From Rhynchopus euleeides (lineage: Eukaryota; Euglenozoa; Diplonemea; Diplonemida; Diplonemidae), in the NCBI GenBank assembly GCA_963210315.1, contig OY723244.1, positions 1,736,001-1,800,000 on the forward strand: DNA of 64,000 nt, read 5' to 3'. A program made the translations under genes and the position numbers. Position 1 is the first letter of the stretch, and the number at the start of each line of letters is the position of its first letter. This document shows, in pieces, positions 38,024 to 46,757 of the stretch. The notes beneath the pieces are model-generated. The model had not been told where the DNA came from, ran no database searches, and saw only the letters and a program-made list of their open reading frames with translations.

Positions 38024-38704
38024 TCAGGTCCGCGAGGCGCCGTTGCAAGTGTTAGCGTTGCCCTGGCAGGTTGCGGCGGAGGCGTCGTACTGCCCCCCGC
38101 TGCACAGCAGGGTGAAGGAGCCCGTGGGGGCGAACCCATCGCGGCACTTGGGGGTGCAGGGAGCCCCCGTTGCGAGCGTGTTGCACAGCGCGTAGTCTGC
38201 AGTGGGGTCTGCGCCCGACCGGGGCCCGCCGCTGCAGGCGGTGGCGGAGCAGGTGGCGCCCACGGCGGAGTAGCGGTTGCCCACACACACCAGGGTGAAG
38301 GAGCCCGACAGGGCGTAGCCAGCGGCACAGGTCGGGGTGCAGGTGCCCCCCGTCTTCAGCGAGTTGCATCCAGTGTAGTCGGCGTTCGGGTCGGCCCCGG
38401 CTGACGGCCCGTTGAGGCAGGTGAGGGCGGTGCAGCGCACCCCGGAGGCGTCGTACGTCGTGTCCCCGCACACCAGGGTGAAGGAGCCGGAGCCGGCGTA
38501 GCCCGCGTTGCATGCCGGGGTGCAGGTCTGTCCCGTAGTCAGCGCGTCGCAGGAGGCGTACGACGCGAAAGGGTCGTTCGTGGCGACGCGTGGCCCCCCG
38601 CGCTGTACTGCGCGAGTACCCGGTTTGTGCAAATCCTCAAACGCAACATCCACGAAACAAGAGAGGTCGCGTGTAACGTCGGCAGTTTTGTCGGATAAAC
38701 GCAT
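38024..38704 (-). CDS. cysteine-rich repeat protein fragment
   Basis: 226 residues as an open frame from ATG 38704. After ~45 non-repetitive residues come four repeats of about 54 residues with a fixed pattern: C..L.TG..C.P.C..GY..SGSFTLVC....Y.A....C. Six cysteines per unit resemble Sushi/CCP-like or TNFR-like disulfide modules of secreted and surface proteins. No signal peptide or membrane segment is visible, so this is probably an exon or fragment of a larger extracellular protein, possibly a pseudogene. The second reading frame through the repeats is a shadow. Confidence 0.5.
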   Translation of the reverse strand: MRLSDKTADVTRDLSCFVDVAFEDLHKPGTRAVQRGGPRVATNDPFASYASCDALTTGQTCTPACNAGYAGSGSFTLVCGDTTYDASGVRCTALTCLNGPSAGADPNADYTGCNSLKTGGTCTPTCAAGYALSGSFTLVCVGNRYSAVGATCSATACSGGPRSGADPTADYALCNTLATGAPCTPKCRDGFAPTGSFTLLCSGGQYDASAATCQGNANTCNGASRT

Positions 38705-39299
38705 TTACGGCCCGTACCCTCGTCCACTGATGCACCATCGCCGAAAATACTCCTCACTGTCGCGGACTGCTCTGCAGCGGACTGCCTGGACTTCCGACTC
38801 GCCGTCGTACTCCTGTGACGATAGCGGCCCCAAATCTGGAGTCCATTTTTAGGAGATGGTCGTCGATGGTGCCTCGAGAATTTTTGCGGTATTCGCCCCG
38901 TTTCGGGCCTGTCTTGGACGGTATCTCATCAGTGACTGCAGGTTCGTGCACCTTCTGGGTCAAGAGGCAGGCCAGCGCGGTCCGGTGGCGGCGGACGCTA
39001 GCGATCTGTCCGGGGCCGCGGTGCGCCTCGTTGCTCGCAGACTCGCCGTGTGATCCGAGGCTCGCCAGGTGAGTGTGTTATTGCGCTTTTGTGAGCGAGA
39101 GATGATCCGGTGTATGCGACACACGTTGGGCGTTACCGCACAGGGCGACGCAAGGCAACATCGTGGAGGAGCTGTGTGGTATATTTGTCCGGCGTTCCGA
39201 ACTGCGAGCTTTGGCGTGGATTCATCCAGGGTGGGTCCAATACGCGGGGCAACATGGCTACCCTCCGGCTTTCGGGAGGAGCGCCACGAAGTAGCGCTG
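38705..39299. other. no feature recognised
   Basis: Mixed-composition sequence between the cysteine-rich fragment and the second satellite array. No coding or RNA feature is seen. Confidence 0.4.
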
Positions 39300-39760
39300 C
39301 CGCTGACTCAGGCAGTGCTTCCGAAAGGGCTCGTCGGCCAGATCTGCGAACATCGGTCGGGCGTCGGCCAGGAGCTTCGAACTTCAGAAAGGGCCCGAGA
39401 TCGCGAATATCGATTGGACTCGTCGGCCAGGGAACTTCGAACTTCAAAGGGGCTCGTAGGCCAGATCTGCGAACAATCGATTGGGATCGTATGCCTGGAA
39501 ACTTCGAACTTCAAAAGGGGCTCGTCGGCCAGATCTGCGAACATCGGTCGGGCGTCGGCCAGGAACTTCGAGCTTCAGAAAGGGCTCGTACGCCTGATCG
39601 CGAATATCGATTGGACTCGTCGGCCAGGAAACTTCGAACTTCAAAGGGGCTCGTAGGCCAGATCTGCGAACATCGATTGGGCTCGTAAGCCTGGAAACTT
39701 CGAACTTCAAAAGGGCTCGTCGGCCCGATCCGCGAGCAGCGGTAGGGCTCGTAGGCCAGG
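39300..39760 (+). repeat. GGCTCGTNGGCCA tandem array 2
   Basis: Same family as 37220-37640, about seven units with GATCTGCGAACATCG and AACTTCGAACTTCA blocks. Open frames across it (39069-39688) are repeat translations. Confidence 0.85.
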
Positions 39761-40309
39761 GTTCTGCGATCTGTGTAAGGTGAGAGGGCAAAATTGTACA
39801 ATCGGGCCGGAGCCAAAATTTCGCATCGGGCTCGTAGGCCCGGGTTTCGCGAACAGCAATGAGCCACGTTTGCCGAGTGCTGCGCTAGGGCTCGCAGTCC
39901 TGGTTCTGCGATGGTACTTGTTTACTGCCTTCACATCTGCACTGTGAGCAGCAGGAATATGACGATCTTGAGAGCATGACTGCCTTCGTTCGCGCGTGCA
40001 GCTTCTCGCACTGGGGAAAACGCAGCCGGGGACTGCCTGTGCCGGTGAGCCTTCGTGGGGGAAAGGCTGCCCCGTGTCCCGGTCGGCATCGCGTGGGTGC
40101 GACGGGAAAGGCATGGCCCTGAGTCCCAGGTGCTCGGCGGAGAGTGCTGTGTCTGGCGCAAAGAAGAACTGCTGTGCTCGTGGTATGTTCCTGTGGGCTT
40201 GTGGGCTGGTGGCGGGCAGCACGAAGGCAAAAAGCGAGGGAGCTGTCGCTATACAATGGCCCCGAGTCCAAGCGGGCCTCGTGGGCCGGGCTTGAGTTGA
40301 GGGCTGCTT

Positions 40310-41297
40310 CTATTTTGGGCTCGTAGGCGGGGAGAAGTCTTTGTGGGCTCGAAGCCAGGAAAAAAGGGGCACAGCTGCTCGGATCGGTTGTCGCTCGCTC
40401 CTGCGGCTTTTGGGCTCGTAGGCCAAGCGATGCAAGGAGGAGAAAACGCGACCCCCCCCGACAGCTCTGCTCGGCTTGCTCGCTGCTACTCCTGTGGTTT
40501 ATGGGCTCGTAGGCCAAACCAAGAGGAGGGAAGCAAGCGAATCAGCCCTGCTCGCAAAATCGACGCTGCAGCTCTCGCGCTTATGGGTTCGTAGGCCAAG
40601 TGATGCAAGGAGGAGAAAACGCGACCCCCCCCGACAGCTCTGCTCGGCTAGCTCGCTGCTACTCCTGTGGTTTATGGGCTCGTAGGCCAAACCAAGAGGA
40701 GGGAAACAAGCGAATCAGCCCTGCTCGCACAATCGACGCTGCAGCTCTCGCGCTTATGGGTTCGTAGGCCAAGCGACGCAAGGAGGAGAAAAAACGCGAC
40801 CCCCCCACAGCTCTGCTCGGCTAGCTCGCTGCTACTCCCGTGGTTTATGGGCTCGTAGGCCAAACCAAGAGGAGGGGAGCAAACGAATCAGCCCTGCTCG
40901 CACAATCGACGCTGCAGCTCTCGCGCTTATGGGCTCGTAGGCCAAGCGATGCAAGGAGGAGAAAACGCGACCCCCCCCGACAGCTCTGCTCGACTTGCTC
41001 GCTGCTACTCTGTGGTTTATGGGCTCGTAGGCCAAACCAAGAGGAGGGAAACAAGCGAATCGGCCCTGCTCGCACAATCGACGCTGCAGCTCTCGCGCTT
41101 ATGGGTTCGTAGGCCAAGCGACGCAAGGAGGAGAAAAAACGCGACCCCCCGACAGCTCTGCTCGGCTTGCTCGCTGCTACTCCTGCGGTTTATGGGCTCG
41201 TAGGCCAAACCAAGAGGAGGGAAGCAAGCGAATCAGCCCTGCTCGCACAATCGACGCTGCAGCTCTCGCGCTTATGGGCTCGTAGGCCAAGCGACTG
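40310..41297 (+). repeat. 173-bp satellite
   Basis: Five units, with ATGGGCTCGTAGGCCAAACC at 40501, 40674, 40847, 41019 and 41192, giving spacings of 172-173 bp. Each unit contains the GGGCTCGTAGGCCA-type core twice plus a short C tract of variable length. It shares the core with the two shorter-period arrays to its left. Confidence 0.9.
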
Positions 41298-41309
41298 AGA
41301 GAGACTGTT

Positions 41310-41491
41310 TTTAAAAAATCTGTGACAGCCCATAGTTGTGTGTGAGTCCTTCGGACGTGTCTACCTGTCTGAAGTACAGAAAGGTGGCGGAGCACAGGAA
41401 GGGAGAGAGAGAAGGGCGCTGATCGTATGGCAAACGGTAGGAAGCATTTCCCTCAACACCTATCCCCTGCAGGGATTGTGTTGGTTGCAAA
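41310..41491 (+). repeat. ~180-bp direct repeat, right copy
   Basis: Partner of 36478-36655, starting right after the satellite. Confidence 0.85.
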
Positions 41492-41918
41492 AATTTTCAA
41501 AACCAGAAAAACCGGAAAACGGCGCCAGAAAAAAAGTCTATCTTATACCCTGAATCAAGAACCCTTTTCACGGAAAAAAATAATCTCCAAAAAGGTGACA
41601 TTCAAAGGTACTTACTCGTGAACCCCAAAAATAAAGACTTTTCTACGCATATATGCGTAGCTCGGTCCTAAAGGGCTAAACCCCCCCCCCTCTGGACACC
41701 GTCTCCCCTGCCGCACTCCTAGACGCAATGTCCGATCCGGGAGGCATTTCATATGCTTCCCGTGGCCCGTGGAGTCGTGCTCCGACCCACACCTTCTTTT
41801 TTTTGGAGTTGTGCCAACAACGCAGGAAACTTTGCTATGCAGATCATGCAGGACACACCACACCCGCAGCAGGCGTGTGGGGTGTTCTCGCGATCGACGA
41901 ATACCCGACGGGGTGGAT

Positions 41919-42342
41919 CTGGAGGACCCCAAATGGGCGCGAGCCATCTCAAAGGGGATGCTCCGTCACAAAAAAGATTTACTGGAACAGCATGTGATGG
42001 CGTCACCGGAACATCCGGTGAAGGTGGTGTTGGGTGTGTTTACCGTTTTGAAGTCTTCGGGGGTGGATGTCCGTCTTGTCGTTAATGGCAAGAAGATAAA
42101 CGCTGTCATGCAGCTCCCTCCCCCGATGCAATTGCCCTTGCTCCGTGATTTTGTTCTGCGTATGCTGGCGGCACGTTGGTGCATCCAGGAAGACGCAACT
42201 AGTTTTTTCTACCAGTTTCCCCTTGGCCCTTGTATTGCTTCTTTCTTTGGTGTGAAGTTGGGAAATAGACGCGGCAGGTTCGTGACTATGGTCATGAAGG
42301 TGATGCCGATGGGCTGGAGCTGGGCCCCTGCATCGCCCAGCA
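41919..42342 (+). pseudogene. family IV YR-element RT, finger/palm fragment
   Basis: Visible RT blocks: FTVLKSSGVDVRLVVNGKKIN (fingers), EDATSFFYQFPLGPCIASFFGV (motif A region) and MPMGWSWAP (motif B). The pattern matches families II and III at about half the positions by eye. Coding breaks at 42342, shortly before motif C, where a short GC-rich repeat and then the foldback element at 42583 intervene. The next piece of the same gene is at 44484. Confidence 0.75.
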
Positions 42343-42582
42343 CACCGCCCGTACAAGGACTTGCGAGACACGCACACGCTACAGGGGGGGTCTGGGGGGC
42401 GGAGCATCTGTTCCTTGCACGTGTCAACGACTTGCTGCACGAACTTGACAGACAGCTCTTAGACTCAAGGCGGCTCTGCACCGGGGCTGAACATGCTCCC
42501 CAGCCAGGAGACCCCATTCCTACTGGTCCCCAGGGAAATCCCCCCGCCCCCGCTAAAAGTGACCCCCCGGGGGGGGGGGGTA

Positions 42583-43729
42583 GGGGGGGTCAAATGCCAC
42601 CCTTTTACGTGGACAAACACGATTTTTCAAAAAACCGGCGCAGAGGCCCCAAAGCCCCCGTAAACCCTCCAAACCCCCCCAGATCGGTCCGGAAACCCAT
42701 CGAACCCCACTTTTCCACCATTCCGGGCACCTCAGGTGCCCGAATTGGGGTACCTAAATTTTGTGCCACCGTTTGGTACCGTACAGTGCCACTGTGTGGG
42801 AGGTTGGAAAAGAAAATGCCCCAACACACCACATCTGAGGGTTGCAATGCATGTTGCTTGCCAACCACGTCATCCGGTGGGTGTCAGGCGCTATGTAGGT
42901 GGCATTAGCCAGGTCTTCGATGTGTTCTGGCTTGTATATATACCTCCCTGCCACCATGCACCGGGAGGCTGCCTGTAGGTACGGAACAGTCCAGATGGTC
43001 GTGTGATTCCTGTGCAGCAGTGCTCCACAACCGGGATGTGTTGACAACGACTGTTGCAACACGAGCTGTACATTCCGGGAACACATGAAGTGCGCTGTCG
43101 TGGTACCCATTGTGCCAGAATTGGTAGTTGCTGCGGTCTACTTTGCCTGGCCCAAGAGCACTGGTACTGAACGGTGCAATATGCGTGGCGAGGTGAATAC
43201 AACGGAATCGCGCAAAGTCAATACAGCTCTCGGATGGCGGGTGGTGGTGCCACTAGTGTGTGACGTTCACTCGAGGATACAACGCATCACAATGAATCAG
43301 CAACCGTGGACCGAGTACAATACGCTCTCTGTGGCTGGTGTGGGGGACAAAGGCAGTGCCTGTGCCGCAGGCAGGGAGGTATATATACAAGCCAGAACAC
43401 ATCGAAGACCTGGCTAATGCCACCTACATAGCGCCTGACACCCACCGGATGACGTGGTTGGCAAGCAACATGCATTGCAACCCTCAGATGTGGTGTGTTG
43501 GGGCATTTTCTTTTCCAACCTCCCACACAGTGGCACTGTACGGTACCAAACGGTGGCACAAAATTTAGGTACCCCAATTCGGGCACCTGAGGTGCCCGGA
43601 ATGGTGGAAAAGTGGGGTTCGATGGGTTTCCGGACCGATCTGGGGGGGTTTGGAGGGTTTACGGGGGCTTTGGGGCCTCTGCGCCGGTTTTTTGAAAAAT
43701 CGTGTTTGTCACCCCCATTTGACCCCCCC
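42583..43729. mobile_element. foldback/MITE-like element, 1.15 kb
   Basis: Long inverted arms: left about 42583-42953 and right about 43374-43729 are reverse complements over most of their length, around a ~420-bp centre. The outer end is GGGGGGGTCAAATG, with TA on both sides (42581-42582 and 43730-43731). No transposase is encoded, and open frames in the two arms mirror each other. TA duplication with G-rich inverted ends suggests a Tc1/mariner-type non-autonomous element. Confidence 0.75.
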
Positions 43730-44043
43730 TAGCCGTCCTCATCACTGCCCTCTTCCTCGTCATCGCCGTCATCATCTTCCTCTGCGTCATCCTCCGTTGT
43801 TGTGTCGTCTTTTATCCTACGACGACGAGACATTTTTTGATCCCTGGTGTTTCCTGTGGAGGGTGATGGCGATGCAGTCACAACATAGCGATAGACACAC
43901 GGGTCGAGAGCGCACACGCAAATGAGTGTCACGGATGTGCGTGGCAGTATCCTGTAACCTCTCCGCCCCCCTGTGCCTGAAACTTCTTCCAACGGTGCCA
44001 GCTTCATTGACAGGATGCCCCAGACAGACATAGTGCTGCGCAT
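43729..44043 (-). CDS. acidic-tailed 104-residue ORF, doubtful
   Basis: The C-terminus is MSRRRRIKDDTTTEDD followed by a run of D/E, ending at a TAG that overlaps the right end of the foldback element. Acidic C-termini are common in chromatin proteins, but no fold or homolog is recognised. The upstream part has no sign of conservation. It may be the tail of a truncated gene or chance coding of a GA/TC-rich tract. Confidence 0.2.
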   Translation of the reverse strand: MRSTMSVWGILSMKLAPLEEVSGTGGRRGYRILPRTSVTLICVCALDPCVYRYVVTASPSPSTGNTRDQKMSRRRRIKDDTTTEDDAEEDDDGDDEEEGSDEDG

Positions 44044-44231
44044 GTCATGGCACTATGTGTGTTGTGTCTGCCACCCATTTGTGAGGGACATTCTACACTT
44101 CTGAGTGAAGCCCCCCGTCACCAATAATTCAAAGAAGCAAAAATGGCAGCTTCCGGCTCCACTTTTACCACTTTTTCAATGTGTTCTGGGCTGATTTCTG
44201 GTTTTCCGAAAATCTCAAAAAAATTATCGCA

Positions 44232-44273
44232 CCATTATCGTATATTATCGTATACGATAATATACGATAATGG
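44232..44273. repeat. perfect 42-bp AT-rich palindrome
   Basis: CCATTATCGTATATTATCGTA followed by its exact reverse complement with no loop. A further imperfect ATAATTATCGT repeat continues to about 44315. Confidence 0.95.
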
Positions 44274-44328
44274 GAGTACGATAATAATTATCGTATGCGA
44301 TAATAATTATCGTTTGCACTGTATGCCT

Positions 44329-44412
44329 AGGGGGGGGGGGGGGGGTCCCCCAGGGGGGCCCAAACTGCGGGGGGGGGTCTTTGACGGTCTTTGACCCCCC
44401 CCCCCCCCCCGA
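44329..44412. repeat. G and C homopolymer tracts
   Basis: Alternating runs of 6-16 G then C, able to pair with one another. They lie beside the palindrome and resemble the GGGGGG ends of the foldback element. Confidence 0.7.
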
Positions 44413-44483
44413 CCCCCCTGAGATTAGGCCCTGCTGGGGGACAGTGAAGAACAAGTTCTGCAGCGCCACAGCGCGCTGCGGGC

Positions 44484-44965
44484 GAGGTGTTAGTTTGTGG
44501 GGGTCGAGCTGAAGAAGGATTCGGCCTACGGGCGTCCGTCGCAGCTGTTTGTGGCGATCGGACTGCAGTTCGACCTGCAGCGTGCAAGATTCCGTCTGGA
44601 CCCAGACTGGGTGTCCAAATTTTTGATGGCCCAAGCGTGGACCGAGCTGATGCGGGACAACGTGGGGGAAGTGGCAGGTGTGTGGTGGTTTGATTTGGTT
44701 TCTTTTTGCTTCCTGGACCCCGTTGTGTTTCCACGTCACAGTACTGGAGGTGTTTCGGGAGGTTGCGATTTTTGTGGAAGGAAAGGTGGAAAAGTGGGAT
44801 CAGCGCCACAGTGTGTGCGAGTCCCGGAAACAAAACATGTGGGAAATGCGTCAGATTATCCAAAGGAACGAATGGATAAGTGCACCAATGACCCTGCCGA
44901 GCATCGAGATCTGGACTGATGCTTCCTCGACCATGTGGGCGGTGGTGACATCCGACATGGTTTTT
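44484..44965 (+). pseudogene. family IV RT connection / RNase H start
   Basis: VAIGLQFDLQRARFRLDPDWVSKFL aligns with family III FGIAFDLRNHRYRSDESWLEKFL. After a frame break, VEKWDQRHSVCESRKQNMWEM and IEIWTDASSTMWAVV (first RNase H Asp) follow. Coding stops at MVF where family III was inserted and resumes at 49982. Confidence 0.75.
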
Positions 44966-45359
44966 TTGGTAAAACACACCCCGTGTGGTAGAGAAAATAC
45001 GGCAAGAGTCTCGGTGGGTCGGAAGAGCAGATGGTTCCCGCAACAGCTCCCGGGGAGCGGCGGGTATTTCGCATAGGATGCCGGATGTGTGAACACGTTT
45101 GTGCGGTTTGCCCTGTGTTGTGTGAACATATGTGTATGTGTGTGTGTATGCTCCACCCAACCCGACACATTTTCTGTACTTCAGACAGGTAAGGTCACTC
45201 GACACGCGGGGGGGGGGGTTTTTTGTTGTGTGTTTTTTCTGCCAGCCGACATCACTAGCGCCAGCGAGAAAAAAAAAATAAAAAAAAAATAAAAAAAAAA
45301 AATAAAGCGATTTACTAATCGCCAACTCGCGATCAGGCGTTTCCAGGCAGAAAACAGTG

Positions 45360-46280
45360 CGTGCTAGATCACGGTTTGTTACGACAGAGCGACCAGAGCA
45401 GACTTCGACGCAGGTGCTAGATCACCGAATTTTTTACGACAGAGCGATCAGAGCAGACTCGACGTAGGTGCTAGATCACCGCCTTTTACCACAGAGCGAC
45501 CAGAGCAGACTTCGACGCAGGTGCTAGATCACCGAATTTTTTACGACAGAGCGATCAGAGCAGACTCGACGTAGGTGCTAGATCACCGCCTTTTACCACA
45601 GAGCGACCAGAGCAGACTTCGACGCAGGTGCTAGATCACCGAATTTTTTACGACAGAGCGATCAGAGCAGACTCGACGTAGGTGCTAGATCACCGCCTTT
45701 TACCACAGAGCGACCAGAGCAGACTTCGACGCAGGTGCTAGATCACCGAATTTTTTACGACAGAGCGATCAGAGCAGACTCGACGTAGGTGCTAGATCAC
45801 CGCCTTTTACCACAGAGCGACCAGAGCAGACTTCGACGCAGGTGCTAGATCACCGCCTTTTACCACAGAGCGACCAGAGCAGATTTCGACGCAGGTGCTA
45901 GATCACCGAATTTTTTACGACAGAGCGATCAGAGCAGACTCGACGTAGGTGCTAGATCACCCCTTTTACCACAGAGCGACCAGAGCAGACTTCGACGCAG
46001 GTGCTAGATCACCGAATTTTTTACGACAGAGCGATCAGAGCAGACTCGACGTAGGTGCTAGATCACCCCTTTTACCACAGAGCGACCAGAGCAGACTTCG
46101 ACGCAGGTGCTAAATCACCGAGTTTTTTACGACAGAGCGATCAGAGCAGACTCGACGTAGGTGCTAGATCACCGCTTTTTACCACAGAGCGACCAGAGCA
46201 GACTTCGACGCAGGTGCTAGATCACCGAATTTTTCTACGACAGAGCGATCAGAGCAGACTCGACGCAGGTGCTAGATCAC
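45360..46280 (+). repeat. 53/54-bp alternating tandem array upstream of family III gag
   Basis: Two related units alternate: GCTAGATCACCGAATTTTTT... (54 bp) and GCTAGATCACCGCCTTTTAC... (53 bp). There are about 17 units in total and some adjacent pairs have slipped. It is placed as the 55-bp array of family II, although the sequence is unrelated. Confidence 0.9.
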
Positions 46281-46282
46281 CC

Positions 46283-46757
46283 ATGTCGGACATGCACCCC
46301 CACGACATGGACTGGTTGGGGGTGCCAGTCGTGACGGGGTACGGGGATCCGGAAGTGGCAGTGGACACCTGCGTGTTCACGCCACACTGCCAGGCGGAGC
46401 ACACCTCGCATGCTGCACTCCAACATCAACCAGCTGACAGGGATTACGCAGCTGGGGCTGTACGGCCCGAAGCACCGGAGGGAGTACGTGGCGAGGGCTG
46501 AAATCATCGCGCCAAAGGATTTCTCGGAGACGGCCCAGCGGCGCCTGCTGAAAGGAGTGGCTGAAGAGGCAAAGAAGGAGGGGGAGCACCGCGGACGGGA
46601 CGGGGACAGGAGGGACCGTGACTACCGGAACTCACGCCAGCAGAGGTCCGTCCCGGCCCACAGCCGCGACAGGAAGCAGGCAGCACCACCTACGACTCGC
46701 GATCGTGACTGGGACAGAAAGGCGCCGGGCGGAAAGCCGGGAAAGGACCGGCAGTGA
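46283..46757 (+). pseudogene. family III Gag, internally deleted
   Basis: Starts MSDMHPHDMDWLGVPVV. The beginning of the conserved zinc module is present (CVFTPHCQAEHTS, compare CIFPSCGVSHSA in family II). At about 46408 it jumps, with a frame change, to the C-terminal region (INQLTGITQLGLYGPKHRREYV) and a basic RDRDRR-rich tail ending GGKPGKDRQ. The rest of the zinc finger and the coiled coil are missing. Confidence 0.7.

Noticed and set aside
36478-41491. LTR retrotransposon explanation for the 180-bp direct repeats
   Set aside because: No TG...CA ends, primer-binding site, polypurine tract or coding region lies between them; the inside is satellite DNA and a cysteine-rich fragment.
42754-43568. 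Mirror-image ORFs inside the foldback element
   Set aside because: The same peptide appears on both strands because the arms are reverse complements. No motif supports a protein.
44327-45325. 332-residue minus-strand frame at the left of family III
   Set aside because: It runs across the family III terminal segment and the family IV remnant, two sequences joined by insertion, so it is a chance frame.
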